Of a DNA stretch of 64,000 nt, positions 18,464-27,971 are shown one piece after another. The stretch covers positions 2,480,001-2,544,000 of the forward strand of contig NZ_CP072611.1 in the NCBI RefSeq assembly GCF_017815515.1, given 5' to 3'. Source of the DNA: Aureimonas populi (GTDB lineage: Bacteria; Pseudomonadota; Alphaproteobacteria; Rhizobiales; Rhizobiaceae). The notes under the pieces were generated by a model. The model did no database searches, had not been told where the DNA came from, and saw only the letters and a list, made by a program, of their open reading frames with translations. Within the stretch, counting starts at the first letter, position 1, and each line of letters starts with the position of its first letter. A program made the translations under genes and the position numbers.

Positions 18464-18865
18464 ATGGCGCGTGTCACCGTAGAAGACTGCGTCGACAAGG
18501 TCGAGAACCGCTTCGAGCTGGTGCTCCTCGCCAGCCATCGGGCCCGCCAGATCGCGCAGGGCCAGCCGATCACCATCGACCGCGACAACGACAAGAACCC
18601 CGTCGTGGCGCTTCGCGAGATCGCCGACGAGACGCTCTCGCCCGGCGACCTGAAGGAAGACCTCATCCACTCGCTGCAGAAGCATGTGGAGGTGGACGAG
18701 CCCGAGCCGCAGGCGCCCGCCGCCGGCGCGATCGCCGAAAGCACGGCGGCCCCCGCCGCGAGCGAGGACGAGGGCGAGAACATCTCCTTCGACCGCATGT
18801 CGGAAGACGACCTCCTGGCCGGCATCGAAGGCCTCGTGCCGCCCGAGAAGAACGAAGACTACTGA
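18464..18865 (+). CDS. rpoZ: RNA polymerase omega subunit
   Basis: 133 residues. It begins [30 protein letters not shown], the conserved omega core that clamps the beta-prime C-terminus, followed by a long acidic, Ala/Glu-rich tail (about 75-133) characteristic of alphaproteobacteria. Omega assists polymerase assembly and forms part of the ppGpp site. A strong terminator separates it from rsh, a functional partner gene that is very often adjacent in this class. Confidence 0.95.
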   Translation: MARVTVEDCVDKVENRFELVLLASHRARQIAQGQPITIDRDNDKNPVVALREIADETLSPGDLKEDLIHSLQKHVEVDEPEPQAPAAGAIAESTAAPAASEDEGENISFDRMSEDDLLAGIEGLVPPEKNEDY

Positions 18866-18917
18866 GACGCGAGCGCGGCCTCTTTCGGAGTGGCTGCCCC
18901 GACGCCTATATTGAAAA

Positions 18918-18948
18918 GGCGCCCGCGATCGTTCGCGGGCGCCTTTTT
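18918..18948 (+). terminator. Rho-independent terminator of rpoZ
   Basis: A perfect 11-bp stem, GGCGCCCGCGA / TCGCGGGCGCC, with a 4-base loop and a TTTTT tract. It ends 28 bases before the rsh start codon, so rsh probably needs either read-through or a promoter inside this interval. Confidence 0.92.
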
Positions 18949-18975
18949 CGATTCTCCTAAGGTGCCGCGCCCTCA

Positions 18976-21198
18976 ATGATGCGCCAATATGAACTCGTCG
19001 AACGCGTCGCAGCCTACAAGCCCGACCTCGACGAAGGCCTTTTGAACCGGGCCTATGTCTACGCCATGCAGAAGCACGGCACGCAGAAGCGTGCCTCGGG
19101 CGACCCCTATTTCTCGCATCCGCTCGAGGTCGCGGCGATCCTCACGGACCTGCATCTCGACGAGGCCACGATCGCCGTCGCCCTTCTCCACGACACGATC
19201 GAGGACACGGATGCGACGCGCAAGGAGATCGACCAGCTCTTCGGCCCCCATATCGGCCAGTTGGTGGAGGGCCTGACGAAGCTGAAAAGGCTCGACCTCG
19301 TTTCCAAGAAGGCCGAGCAGGCCGAGAACCTGCGCAAGCTGCTTCTGGCCATCGCCGACGACATACGCGTCCTGCTCGTCAAGCTGGCGGACCGGCTGCA
19401 CAACATGCGCACGCTGGACCATATGCGGCCCGACAAGCGGGCGCGCATCGCGCAGGAGACGCTCGACATCTACGGGCCGCTCGCGGGCCGCATGGGCATG
19501 CAGGAGATGCGCGAGGAGCTGGAGAACCTCGCGTTCCGCTATGTGAACATCGAGGCCTACGAGACCGTGACCGCGCGGCTCGGCGAGCTGCGCGAGAAAC
19601 ATTCTGCCACGATCGCCCAGATCGAGGAGACGCTGTCGAAGAGGCTGGCCGAGAGCGGCATCCACGCCGTTGTCTCGGGGCGCCAGAAGAAGCCCTATTC
19701 GGTGTTTTCCAAGATGCAGCGCAAGGCGCTCTCGCTGGAGCAGCTTTCCGACATCTTCGGTTTCAGGGTGATCGTGGAGACCGAGGAGGACTGCTACCGC
19801 ACGCTGGGCATCGTGCACCGGACATGGCCGCTCGTGCCCGGCCGCTTCAAGGACTATATCTCCATCCCCAAGCAGAACGACTATCGTTCGATTCACACCA
19901 CCATCGTCGGCCCCTCGCGCCAGCGCGTCGAACTGCAGATTCGCACGCGCGAGATGCACGAGGTGGCCGAATACGGCATCGCCGCCCACGAGCTCTACAA
20001 GGATGGCATCACGGGCGGCGAGGGCCGGCAGGCTTCCAACACCGAATCCTCGGCCTTCGCCTGGCTGCGGCGTACGATCGAGATGCTCTCGGAGGGCGAC
20101 ACGCCCGAGGAGTTCCTGGAAAACACCAAGCTCGAGCTGTTTCAGGACCAGGTCTTCTGCTTCACACCCAAGGGCCGGCTCATCGCCCTGCCGCGCCGCG
20201 CCACGCCCATCGACTTCGCCTATGCCGTCCATACCGATGTCGGGGACACCTGCGTCGGCTGCAAGATCAACGGCCGCATCATGCCGGTGGTGACGGAGCT
20301 GACGAATGGCGACGAAGTGGAGATCATCCGCTCCAAGGCCGCCACGCCCCCGCAGGCGTGGGAGGCCGTCGCCGTCACCGGCAAGGCGCGCGCGGCCATC
20401 CGCCGCGCGACCCGCATGTCGATCCGCCGGCAATATTCCGGCCTCGGGCAGCAGATCCTCGAACGCGCCTTCGCCCGCTCCGGCAAGACCTTCAGCAAGG
20501 AGGGGCTCAAGCCCTATCTCTCCAAGGTCGGGCACAAGGAGGTGGAGGACGCGCTGGCCGCGGTCGGGCGCGGGGAACTGTCCTCGGCCGATGTCCTGAA
20601 GGCCGTTCACCCCGATTTCCAGGACAGCCGCGCCGTGAAGTCGCCACCGCCGAGCGAGGAGGAAGGATGGTTCGGGCTGCGCCAGGCGGCCGGCATGATC
20701 TTCCGCATTCCCGGCCGCTCCAAGTCGGCGCGCAAGGAAGCCGAGCCCGCCGCCCTGCCGATTCGCGGTGCCGGCGATGACCTGCCCGTGCATTTCGGCC
20801 CGGACGGCGCGGTGCCTGGAGATCGGATCATCGGCATTCTGGAGCCGGGCAAGGGTATCACCATCTACCCCATCCAGTCACCCGCGCTCACCGCCTTCGA
20901 CGACCAGCCGGAGCGCTGGGTGGACGTTCGCTGGGACCTCGACGCGGAGATGACGACGCGCTTCCACGCGCGGGTGCGCATCTCCGCCGTGAACGAGCCC
21001 GGCGCGCTCGCCGAGATCGCCGAGACCATCGCGGAGAACGACGCCAATATTCACGGCCTGTCCATGGTCGCGGCCGGCGCGGATGTGAGCGTCATGGTCA
21101 TGGATCTGGAGGTCTGGAACCTCCAGCACCTCACCCGCACGCTCAATCAGCTTCGCGGCAGGACTTGCGTGACGGACGTGGTTCGTGTGAACGGCTGA
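18976..21198 (+). CDS. rsh: Bifunctional (p)ppGpp synthetase/hydrolase
   Basis: 740 residues. The N-terminal HD hydrolase domain is intact ([12 protein letters not shown] and [12 protein letters not shown]). The synthetase domain follows with [20 protein letters not shown] and [21 protein letters not shown]. Next come the TGS domain ([28 protein letters not shown]) and a C-terminal ACT/RRM domain (about 660-740). Single Rsh enzymes of this kind both make and degrade (p)ppGpp in alphaproteobacteria, and govern starvation and symbiosis responses. rpoZ lies just upstream, pyrE just downstream. Both active sites look complete. Confidence 0.95.
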   Translation: MMRQYELVERVAAYKPDLDEGLLNRAYVYAMQKHGTQKRASGDPYFSHPLEVAAILTDLHLDEATIAVALLHDTIEDTDATRKEIDQLFGPHIGQLVEGLTKLKRLDLVSKKAEQAENLRKLLLAIADDIRVLLVKLADRLHNMRTLDHMRPDKRARIAQETLDIYGPLAGRMGMQEMREELENLAFRYVNIEAYETVTARLGELREKHSATIAQIEETLSKRLAESGIHAVVSGRQKKPYSVFSKMQRKALSLEQLSDIFGFRVIVETEEDCYRTLGIVHRTWPLVPGRFKDYISIPKQNDYRSIHTTIVGPSRQRVELQIRTREMHEVAEYGIAAHELYKDGITGGEGRQASNTESSAFAWLRRTIEMLSEGDTPEEFLENTKLELFQDQVFCFTPKGRLIALPRRATPIDFAYAVHTDVGDTCVGCKINGRIMPVVTELTNGDEVEIIRSKAATPPQAWEAVAVTGKARAAIRRATRMSIRRQYSGLGQQILERAFARSGKTFSKEGLKPYLSKVGHKEVEDALAAVGRGELSSADVLKAVHPDFQDSRAVKSPPPSEEEGWFGLRQAAGMIFRIPGRSKSARKEAEPAALPIRGAGDDLPVHFGPDGAVPGDRIIGILEPGKGITIYPIQSPALTAFDDQPERWVDVRWDLDAEMTTRFHARVRISAVNEPGALAEIAETIAENDANIHGLSMVAAGADVSVMVMDLEVWNLQHLTRTLNQLRGRTCVTDVVRVNG

Positions 21199-21223
21199 GC
21201 GACCAAGGACCAACGGACGCTTC

Positions 21224-21802
21224 ATGACCCGCGACGACGTGATAGACATCTTCCGGCAGGCCGGCGCCTTTCTGGAAGGCCACTTCATTCTCACTTCCGG
21301 CTTGCGTAGCCCGGTCTTCCTGCAGAAGGCCCGCGTCTTCATGCATCCGCCGCTGACCGAGCGCCTGTGCAAGGCGATGGCCGAGCGTATCCGCGCCGAG
21401 GTGGCGGGCGATATCGACTATGTGGTGGGGCCGGCCGTGGGCGGGCTCATCCCGGCCTACGAGACCTCCCGCCATCTCGGCGTTCCGGCGATCTGGGTGG
21501 AGCGGGAAGGGGGCGTCTTCCGCCTTCGCCGCTTCGAGATTCCGGCCGGCGCGCGTGTGGTCATCGTGGAGGATATCGTCACCACGGGCCTGTCCATCCG
21601 CGAAACGGTGGCCTGCCTGGAGGATCTGGGCGCCGAGGTCCTGGCGGCGGCGTGCATCGTGGACCGCTCGGCCGGCAAGGCCGATGTCGGCGTGCCGCTG
21701 ATCGCCCTGTGCGAGTATGAGGTTCCGGCCTATTCCCCCGACGCGCTGCCGCCGGAGCTTGCCGCCATCGCGCCGGTCAAGCCCGGCAGCCGCTCGCTGT
21801 GA
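21224..21802 (+). CDS. pyrE: Orotate phosphoribosyltransferase
   Basis: 192 residues. The PRPP-binding loop [16 protein letters not shown] is present, preceded by the flexible active-site region after [18 protein letters not shown]. It converts orotate and PRPP to orotidine monophosphate in pyrimidine synthesis. 25 bases after rsh; acpS starts seven bases past its stop. Length fits the shorter (about 190-230) OPRT group of this class. Confidence 0.93.
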   Translation: MTRDDVIDIFRQAGAFLEGHFILTSGLRSPVFLQKARVFMHPPLTERLCKAMAERIRAEVAGDIDYVVGPAVGGLIPAYETSRHLGVPAIWVEREGGVFRLRRFEIPAGARVVIVEDIVTTGLSIRETVACLEDLGAEVLAAACIVDRSAGKADVGVPLIALCEYEVPAYSPDALPPELAAIAPVKPGSRSL

Positions 21803-21809
21803 TGCGCGC

Positions 21810-22211
21810 ATGATCGTCGGGATCGGCAGCGACCTCATAGATATCCGGCGGGTGGAGCGGACGCTAAAGCGCCATGCCGGCCGGTTCGAGGCGCGGGTGT
21901 TCACCGAGGTCGAGCGGGCGAAATCCGATCGGCGCAAGCAGCGCGCGGCCTCCTACGCCAAGCGCTTCGCCGCCAAGGAGGCCTGCGCCAAGGCGCTCGG
22001 CACCGGCCTGTCGCAAGGCGTTTTCTGGCGTGACATGGGCGTCGTCAACCTGCCGAGCGGGCAGCCCACCATGCAACTGACCGGCGGCGCGGCGTCGCGC
22101 CTGGCGGCTCTGGTGCCAGCAGGGCACGTGCCCTTCATCCACCTGACGATCACCGACGACTTCCCGCTGGCGCAGGCCTTCGTGGTGATCGAGGCGCGGC
22201 CGGCCGTATGA
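21810..22211 (+). CDS. acpS: Holo-[acyl-carrier-protein] synthase
   Basis: 133 residues from ATG 21810 ([16 protein letters not shown]). It transfers 4'-phosphopantetheine from CoA to acyl carrier protein. The two metal/CoA motifs are GSDLIDI near the start and [15 protein letters not shown] in the middle. Seven bases after pyrE and about 100 before lepB. The acpS-lepB-rnc-era order is standard for Hyphomicrobiales. Confidence 0.94.
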   Translation: MIVGIGSDLIDIRRVERTLKRHAGRFEARVFTEVERAKSDRRKQRAASYAKRFAAKEACAKALGTGLSQGVFWRDMGVVNLPSGQPTMQLTGGAASRLAALVPAGHVPFIHLTITDDFPLAQAFVVIEARPAV

Positions 22212-22314
22212 CGCCGCCGCGCGAAAGGCGCCGGCGCCACATTGCCGAAGCCTTGCCAAATCATTACTAAAGCGCGTGCGCCGGCCAAAGGCGCTTGGAA
22301 CAGAAGGGCGTAGA

Positions 22315-23049
22315 ATGGTCGAGCGTGCCGAACGCAAGGAGAAGGGCGGTTTCGGCGAGACCGTGAAAGTGATCGTGCAGGCGCTCCTTCTGGCGCTGGT
22401 GATCCGCACCTTCCTCTTCCAGCCCTTCTCCATCCCGTCCGGCTCCATGATGCCGACGTTGCTCGTGGGCGACTACCTGTTCGTCACGAAGTGGAGCTAC
22501 GGCTTCAGCCGCTACTCTCTGCCGCTTTCGCCCAACCTCTTCGAAGGGCGCGTCCTGGCCTCGGATCCGGAACTGGGCGACGTCGTCGTCTTCCGCAAGC
22601 CGAACGAGCCGGAGGTGGACTATATCAAGCGCCTCGTCGGAATGCCGGGCGATACGGTGCAGATGCGCGACGGGGTGCTCTATCTGAACGGGCAGGCCGT
22701 GCCGAAGGAGCCGGTGGAGAGCTTCGCGGGTGGCGACGGCAACACGGTCGCCCAGTATCGCGAGACGCTGCCCAACGGCGTGAGCTACCTTACGCTCGAT
22801 ATCACGCCCGCCTCGGCCGGCGACAACACGCGTGAATTCGTGGTGCCCGAAGGCCATTATTTCATGATGGGCGACAATCGCGACAACTCCGCCGACAGCC
22901 GCTTCGACGTGGGCTACGTGCCGTTCGAGAACTTCGTGGGCAAGGCGCAGGTCATCTTCTTCTCCATCGACAACAATTACTCCCCGCTGGAAGTCTGGCA
23001 GTGGCCGACCAGCCTGCGGCCGAGCCGAATCCTCTCATGGCTCGGCTGA
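22315..23049 (+). CDS. lepB: Signal peptidase I
   Basis: 244 residues from ATG 22315, with GAAGGG upstream. One N-terminal membrane helix (VIVQALLLALVIRTFLF) is followed by the catalytic Ser in FSIPSGSMMPTLLVGD and the general-base Lys in DYIKRLVGMPGD. GHYFMMGDNRDNSADSR is box E. It removes signal peptides of exported proteins at the inner membrane; the porins and BcsZ in this window are expected clients. Its last 13 bases overlap rnc. Confidence 0.95.
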   Translation: MVERAERKEKGGFGETVKVIVQALLLALVIRTFLFQPFSIPSGSMMPTLLVGDYLFVTKWSYGFSRYSLPLSPNLFEGRVLASDPELGDVVVFRKPNEPEVDYIKRLVGMPGDTVQMRDGVLYLNGQAVPKEPVESFAGGDGNTVAQYRETLPNGVSYLTLDITPASAGDNTREFVVPEGHYFMMGDNRDNSADSRFDVGYVPFENFVGKAQVIFFSIDNNYSPLEVWQWPTSLRPSRILSWLG

Positions 23050-23744
23050 CGCGCGGGGAGGAACTGGGCGGCCTCGAGGAGATCATCGGGCTTCGTTTCC
23101 CGGACCGCTCCAGGCTGGAGCGGGCGCTGACCCATGCGAGCCTCAAAAGCGCGAGCGAGCGGGCCAATTACGAGAGGCTGGAGTTCCTGGGCGACCGGGT
23201 TCTCGGCCTGACCATCGCCGAGCGCCTGTTCCAGCTTTATCCGAAGGCCGACGAAGGCGAGCTTTCGCTCCGGCTCAACGCGCTCGTCTCCGCCGAGACC
23301 TGCGCGGAGATCGCCGACGAGATCGGGCTGGAGCGCTTCATCCGCCATGGTGGCGACCTGAAGCGGATCGGCGGCGAGCGGAACCGGAACATCCGCGCCG
23401 ACGTGGTGGAAGCCATGATCGCGGCCATCCATCTCGACCATGGCATCGAGGCGGCGCGCGACTTCATCCTCCGGTTCTGGGACAAGCGCTTGGGGCAGGC
23501 CGTCTTCGCGCGCCGCGATCCGAAGACGGCGTTGCAGGAGTGGGCGCACAAGAAGGCCGGGCGTCCGCCCTCTTATGATCTGGTGGAGCGTTCCGGCCCC
23601 GACCATGATCCGCTGTTCACGGTTCTGGCGCGTGTCGATGGCGTGGAACCCGCCACAGGGCAGGGGCGCTCCAAGCGGCTGGCCGAGCAGGAGGCTGCCG
23701 CAACGATTCTCGTGCGCGAAGGCGTCTGGAGCGCCGGCGCCTGA
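23037..23744 (+). CDS. rnc: Ribonuclease III
   Basis: 235 residues from ATG 23037, inside the end of lepB. The RNase III signature YERLEFLGDRVLGL with its catalytic acidic residues, a second acidic site in ADVVEAMIAAIHLD, and a C-terminal dsRNA-binding domain (KTALQEWAHKKAGRPPSYDLVE ... GRSKRLAEQEAA) are all present. It processes rRNA precursors and other double-stranded RNAs. A GTG at 23001 would also be in frame, but the ATG leaves the usual 13-bp coupling overlap with lepB. Confidence 0.94.
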   Translation: MARLTRGEELGGLEEIIGLRFPDRSRLERALTHASLKSASERANYERLEFLGDRVLGLTIAERLFQLYPKADEGELSLRLNALVSAETCAEIADEIGLERFIRHGGDLKRIGGERNRNIRADVVEAMIAAIHLDHGIEAARDFILRFWDKRLGQAVFARRDPKTALQEWAHKKAGRPPSYDLVERSGPDHDPLFTVLARVDGVEPATGQGRSKRLAEQEAAATILVREGVWSAGA

Positions 23745-23750
23745 AGGCGT

Positions 23751-24740
23751 ATGACGGCAGGAGCACAAGGCTCACAATCTGGAAAGAATCGCCGCACCTT
23801 GACCGACGACACAACTCCTCCGACCGACCGGATGCCCAATGCCGGCAACGGAACCCGCTCCGGCTTCGTCGCGCTGATCGGCGCGCCCAATGCCGGCAAG
23901 TCCACCCTGGTCAACCAACTCGTCGGCACGAAGGTCTCCATCGTCACCCACAAGGTGCAGACGACCCGCGCGCTGGTGCGCGGCATCGCCATCCGGGCGC
24001 GAACCCAGATCGTGCTCGTCGATACGCCGGGTGTCTTCTCGCCGAAAAGGCGTCTCGACCGCGCCATGGTGAAGACCGCCTGGAACGGCGCAAAGGACGC
24101 CGACCTCATCCTCGCCATCATCGACGCCGAGCGGGGCGTCTCGGATGAGGCCGGGATCATTCTGGAGCGACTGAAGGAAAGCGGGCGTCCGGCGATCCTG
24201 GTTCTCAACAAGGTGGATCGCATCAAGCGCGACAAACTGCTGGGCCTGACGCAGGAGATCACCGCCAAGGCCGAGTTCGAGCGCGTCTTCATGATCTCGG
24301 CGCTGAACGGCTCGGGCTGCGACGACCTGCTGGACTATCTGGCCGAGCGCCTGCCCGAGGGGCCGTGGTACTACCCGGAAGACCAGATCACCGACCTGCC
24401 GCTGCGCCAGCTTGCCGCCGAGATCACCCGCGAGAAGCTGTTCCTGCGTTTGCATCAGGAACTGCCCTATGCCTCCACGGTGGAGACCGAGCTGTGGGAG
24501 AAGCGCCCCGACGGCTCGGTGCGCATCGAGCAGACCATCTATGTCGAGCGCGACAGCCAGAAGGCCATCGTGCTGGGGCGCAAGGGCGAGACGATCAAGG
24601 CCATCGGACAGGCGGCCCGCAAGGAGATCGCCGAAGCGGCGGACGAGAAGGTGCACCTCTTCCTCTTCGTGAAAGTGCGCGAGAACTGGAGCGACGACCC
24701 CGAGCGCTATCGCGAGATGGGCCTCGATTTTTCCGGCTAG
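23751..24740 (+). CDS. era: GTPase Era (30S assembly)
   Basis: 329 residues from ATG 23751, though an ATG at 23832 just before NAGNGTRSGFVALIG could be the true start, since the first 27 residues are not family-like. G-motifs GAPNAGKST (G1), DTPG (G3) and NKVD (G4) and a C-terminal KH domain containing VLGRKGETIKAIGQAARKEI are present. Era binds 16S rRNA near its 3' end and couples ribosome maturation to growth. Co-directional with lepB and rnc. Confidence 0.94.
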   Translation: MTAGAQGSQSGKNRRTLTDDTTPPTDRMPNAGNGTRSGFVALIGAPNAGKSTLVNQLVGTKVSIVTHKVQTTRALVRGIAIRARTQIVLVDTPGVFSPKRRLDRAMVKTAWNGAKDADLILAIIDAERGVSDEAGIILERLKESGRPAILVLNKVDRIKRDKLLGLTQEITAKAEFERVFMISALNGSGCDDLLDYLAERLPEGPWYYPEDQITDLPLRQLAAEITREKLFLRLHQELPYASTVETELWEKRPDGSVRIEQTIYVERDSQKAIVLGRKGETIKAIGQAARKEIAEAADEKVHLFLFVKVRENWSDDPERYREMGLDFSG

Positions 24741-24768
24741 GATTCGTCCGGCCCGACAGGAGCAAGCC

Positions 24769-25761
24769 ATGTCCTTGTCCATGCAGGCGATCATCGTCGA
24801 GACTCCGGGTGGGCCCGAGGCCCTCGCTTGCGTGGAAAGGCCGCGGCCTTTGCCGGGGCATGGCGAGATTCTCGTGCGGGTGAAGGCCGCCGGCGTCAAT
24901 CGGCCGGATGTCATGCAGCGCAAGGGCAAGTATCCGCCGCCGCCCGGCGCCCCCGACATTCTGGGCCTGGAGCTCGCCGGCATCGTGGAAGCGGCGGGGG
25001 AGGGCGCCACGCGTTATGCCCCCGGCGACCGCGTCATGGCGCTGGTCGCCGGCGGCGCCTATGCGCAATATGCCGTGGTTCACGAGACGAACGCCCTGCC
25101 GGTGCCGGACGCGCTTTCCTTCGTGGAAGCCGGCGCGATCCCTGAAACCTACTTCACCGTCTGGTCCAACGTCTTCGTGCGCGCGGGCCTGCGTGCGGGC
25201 GAGACGATCCTCGTCCACGGCGGCAGTTCGGGCATCGGCACGACCGCGATCCAACTGGCCAAGGCGTTCGGCGCGAAGGTTCTGGTGACGGCGGGCAACA
25301 AGGAGAAGTGCGAGGCGTGCCGCCGGCTCGGCGCCGACCGGGCCATTCATTACGGCGAGGAAGACTATGTGCAGGCCGCGCTGGAGGCGACGGAGGGCCG
25401 GGGCGTCGATGTGATCCTCGACATGGTGGGCGGCGACTACATCCAGCGCAATCTCAAGGCTGCTGCCGCGGACGGGCGAATCGCCCAGATCGCCTTCCTG
25501 CAGGGGCCCAAGGTCGCGCTCGACTTGACGCCGCTGCTTCTGAAGCGCCTGACGCTAACGGGTTCCACCCTGCGCGCGCGGCCGGTGGCGATGAAGGCGG
25601 AACTGGCCCGCGACCTGGAGGAGAAGGTCGTGCCGCTTCTGGCGCGGGGCGAGGTGGGGCCGATCATCGACAGCGTCTTTCCCTTCGCGGAGGTCGCCGC
25701 CGCTCATCGCCGCATGGATGAAGGCGCCCATATCGGCAAGATCGTTCTGGAAATGGCGTGA
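24769..25761 (+). CDS. NAD(P)H-dependent quinone oxidoreductase (MDR family, PIG3-like)
   Basis: 330 residues. A zinc-free medium-chain dehydrogenase/reductase: a GroES-like N-terminal half (VKAAGVNRPDVMQRKGKYPPPPGAP) and a Rossmann domain with VHGGSSGIGTTAIQLAKAFG. The PIG3-type Asn-Arg-Pro-Asp and Arg-Lys-Gly-x-Tyr pattern is characteristic. It should reduce quinones or related enones with NADPH. It occupies the place after era where recO is frequently found; recO is not in this window. Confidence 0.88.
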   Translation: MSLSMQAIIVETPGGPEALACVERPRPLPGHGEILVRVKAAGVNRPDVMQRKGKYPPPPGAPDILGLELAGIVEAAGEGATRYAPGDRVMALVAGGAYAQYAVVHETNALPVPDALSFVEAGAIPETYFTVWSNVFVRAGLRAGETILVHGGSSGIGTTAIQLAKAFGAKVLVTAGNKEKCEACRRLGADRAIHYGEEDYVQAALEATEGRGVDVILDMVGGDYIQRNLKAAAADGRIAQIAFLQGPKVALDLTPLLLKRLTLTGSTLRARPVAMKAELARDLEEKVVPLLARGEVGPIIDSVFPFAEVAAAHRRMDEGAHIGKIVLEMA

Positions 25762-25884
25762 ACGCCGCCACTGTTGCCCATGCGTGCCAGCAGGAACTGA
25801 AAGCGACGTTCCTCAAGCCCCGGGGCAGGTTCGCAATGCCGCTTCGCTTGACCGGGCGCGCGGCCGCGTCATCCTGCGGCCCGC

Positions 25885-26625
25885 ATGAGCCATATCCCTG
25901 CCATCTCTCCGATCCGGTATCGCACCGCGCCTGAAACGCTGCCACCCGTCGCCGTCTTCGATCTCGACGGAACGCTGGTGGACACGGCTCCTGACCTGGC
26001 TGCGAGCCTGAACCATTGTCTCGACCGGGCAGGGTTGCCGCCGGTGGCGCTGGAAGACGTGCGCCCCCATGCCGGCCATGGCGCGCGCGCAATGATCGAG
26101 CATGCCTTCGCGCAAGCCGGGCGCCCGCTGGCCGAAGCCGAGATGGGCCGCCAGATCGAGCGCTTCCTTCGCTACTACGAGGCGCATATCGCCGACCTCT
26201 CGCGACTGTTTCCCGGCGCGGTGGCCCTGTTGGATCGCATGGAGGCGGCTGGATTTCGCCTCGCGGTCTGCACGAACAAGACACAGGCGCTCTCGGAAGG
26301 GCTCCTGCGGGCGTTCGGGCTCGCCGGGCGCTTTTCCGCCATTTGCGGGGCGGATACGTTTCATCGGCGCAAGCCCGATCCGGTGCACCTCCTCGGCACC
26401 ATCGAAAACGCGGGCGGGGGCGTGGCCGGGTCGGTGATGATCGGTGACACCCGCACCGATGTGGATGCGGCCTTCGCGGCCGGCATTCCTTCCGTGCTGG
26501 TCGACTTCGGCTATTGCGCCGACGATGCGACGAAAGCAGCCGCGCGGCTGGTGATTTCAAGCTTCGATGCGCTCGACGCAGCGGCGGTGCACAGACTTTC
26601 CCGTTCCGCCGTCGAGAGCGGTTGA
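25885..26625 (+). CDS. gph: HAD-superfamily phosphatase, phosphoglycolate phosphatase-like
   Basis: 246 residues. HAD motifs I to IV are complete: VFDLDGTLVDT (nucleophile Asp), CTNK (Thr), RRKPDP (Lys) and IGDTRTDVDAA (acidic pair). The C1 cap has the Gph form (LNHCLDRAGLPPV ... HAGHGARAMI). It probably removes phosphate from 2-phosphoglycolate produced in DNA end repair or photorespiration-like metabolism. Annotation to the exact substrate is by family resemblance only. tRNA-Val follows 62 bases downstream. Confidence 0.85.
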   Translation: MSHIPAISPIRYRTAPETLPPVAVFDLDGTLVDTAPDLAASLNHCLDRAGLPPVALEDVRPHAGHGARAMIEHAFAQAGRPLAEAEMGRQIERFLRYYEAHIADLSRLFPGAVALLDRMEAAGFRLAVCTNKTQALSEGLLRAFGLAGRFSAICGADTFHRRKPDPVHLLGTIENAGGGVAGSVMIGDTRTDVDAAFAAGIPSVLVDFGYCADDATKAAARLVISSFDALDAAAVHRLSRSAVESG

Positions 26626-26687
26626 CGACGAGGCCCATTGCCGCCTATATCGCCACACCCGACACGGCCTCGCCGCCGTGCTCTGAA

Positions 26688-26762
26688 GGGCGCGTAGCTC
26701 AGCGGGAGAGCACCTCGTTCACACCGAGGGGGTCACAGGTTCGATCCCTGTCGCGCCCACCA
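26688..26762 (+). tRNA. tRNA-Val (anticodon CAC), prophage integration site
   Basis: 75 bases including an encoded CCA. Acceptor GGGCGCG pairs with CGCGCCC; D arm GCTC...GAGC; anticodon stem CCTCG/CGAGG with loop TTCACAC, anticodon CAC reading GUG; T arm ACAGG-TTCGATC-CCTGT. It is intact. The segment from the anticodon loop to the 3' end is duplicated at 49,555, which marks the far end of the prophage. Confidence 0.95.
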
Positions 26763-26774
26763 TTCAAGCCGCTG
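26717..26774 (+). repeat. attL: 58-bp direct repeat (left copy)
   Basis: Identical to 49,555-49,612. It begins in the tRNA anticodon loop (GTTCACACC), covers the T arm, acceptor end and CCA, and continues 12 bases past the tRNA (to AAGCCGCTG). Confidence 0.95.
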
Positions 26775-26775
26775 A

Positions 26776-26819
26776 TTTGCAAGGTTATTTCCCTTCAATG
26801 GCGTGGTTTTGCAAGTTTA
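26776..26819. repeat. Two TTTGCAAG direct repeats beside attL, possible integrase arm sites
   Basis: TTTGCAAGGTTA at 26,776 and TTTGCAAGTTTA at 26,808 are spaced 32 bp apart, about three helical turns, between attL and the 3' end of the integrase gene. This is the expected position and phasing for integrase arm-type binding sites. I did not find the same motif near attR. Confidence 0.4.
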
Positions 26820-26838
26820 CCACTAGGTTCATCGAACT

Positions 26839-27819
26839 TCAAACGTCGAGACTTGCCGCCAGCTTGCGCAGGTGATCCGGGCTGTAGCGGGAATAAACCC
26901 GCTCCGTGAGTCGGCTATCGGCGTGGCCGAGATACTGCGCGATCTCGCTCATCGAATGCCCGGCCTCGGCCATCCATACGGCGGCCGAATGCCGGAAGAC
27001 ATGCGGCGAGACATTCGGCTGCTTCGCGGCGGCGGCAGCAGCCTTGATCCCGCGCTTGATCGACTGCACCGGCATGCCGCCATACTCGATCACGTAGGGG
27101 GATAGGGCGCCGGTCTTTGCCTCCTTCAAAGCCTCCATCAGGCTATCGTTGATTGGCACCGTCGCTCGGCCTTTCCTGCGCGCCTTGTCGAACGGATTGC
27201 GCAGGTGAATCAGCTTGCGCACCATGTCCACGCGATCCCACGTCAGTTCCAGTGCTGCCGTCACACGCCCGCCAGTTCCGATCAGAAGCCGAATCGCCAG
27301 AGCGATGTGCGGCACCTTTGCGCACTCGATCATTCTCGCTACCTGGGCGCGGGTGAGATAGTCCGACTTGGGCTCTGGCTTGGCGGGGCGCTCGATGGCC
27401 GGGGCGCGATCAATCAGGCGATGCGCTTCAGCCCACTTCAGGACCGTACGCAGGTGCCCAAGCTCAGTGTGGATCGTGCCATCACTGATCCCCGCTGCCT
27501 GCCGTTCCTTGGTGTGCTGCCGGCATAAAGCGATAGTGATCTGATCGGCTGTGAGGGGGCCAAAGCGCGGCTTGAGAACGCCCCACGTGCAATCCATCGT
27601 CTTAAGTACGGCTCGGCCCTCTCGGTCGCGCACATAGCCGTTCCATAGATCCGCGACAGTCGATCCGCGAGGCCGAGTCAGTTCCGCGTATCGAGCCTGG
27701 GCGCGGCGGGCCGCCTCTGCCTGGTCATCCGTTCCAAGTCGATAACGTCGGCGGACATCTCCGTCCTGCCATGTGACGCAGAATTCTCCTTGTAGTCGGG
27801 TAAGTCGCCATTCTGGCAT
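26839..27819 (-). CDS. int: Tyrosine-family site-specific integrase
   Basis: 326 residues. An N-terminal arm/SAM-like region (about 1-150) is followed by the catalytic domain with RLLIGTGGRVTAALEL (Arg I), HVFRHSAAVW (His-x-x-Arg), LGHAD and the nucleophile Tyr in ERVYSRYSP. All catalytic residues are visible. It catalyses integration and excision at tRNA-Val; its 3' end lies 65 bp from attL. The first 47 codons overlap the upstream HTH gene by 142 bp in another frame. The MPEWRLTRLQGEFCVTW opening resembles other integrases of this group, so the overlap is probably real. Confidence 0.93.
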   Translation of the reverse strand: MPEWRLTRLQGEFCVTWQDGDVRRRYRLGTDDQAEAARRAQARYAELTRPRGSTVADLWNGYVRDREGRAVLKTMDCTWGVLKPRFGPLTADQITIALCRQHTKERQAAGISDGTIHTELGHLRTVLKWAEAHRLIDRAPAIERPAKPEPKSDYLTRAQVARMIECAKVPHIALAIRLLIGTGGRVTAALELTWDRVDMVRKLIHLRNPFDKARRKGRATVPINDSLMEALKEAKTGALSPYVIEYGGMPVQSIKRGIKAAAAAAKQPNVSPHVFRHSAAVWMAEAGHSMSEIAQYLGHADSRLTERVYSRYSPDHLRKLAASLDV

Positions 27820-27971
27820 TCGAAACTATCCACATCGTCCGCACGGATGCGGAGCAATCTGCCTCCCAGCCGGAACGACGGCAACTCTCCTGATTTGCAC
27901 ATGCGCCTGATATGTCTCGCGGAGCACCCCCACCGCTCGGCCAACGTCTCGGGTGTGTATGGCCGCCCCAT
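27678..27971 (-). CDS. Excisionase-like HTH (MerR/HTH_17) DNA-binding protein
   Basis: 97 residues. The N-terminal YTPETLAERWGCSARHIRRMCKSGELPSFRLGGRLLRIRADDVD is a winged-helix/HTH_17 DNA-binding domain of the type found in phage excisionases. The C-terminal 40 residues are read from sequence that also encodes the integrase N-terminus in another frame. Likely role: recombination directionality factor, controlling excision versus integration. The gene precedes int on the same strand and should be co-transcribed with it. Confidence 0.7.
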   Translation of the reverse strand: MGRPYTPETLAERWGCSARHIRRMCKSGELPSFRLGGRLLRIRADDVDSFECQNGDLPDYKENSASHGRTEMSADVIDLERMTRQRRPAAPRLDTRN

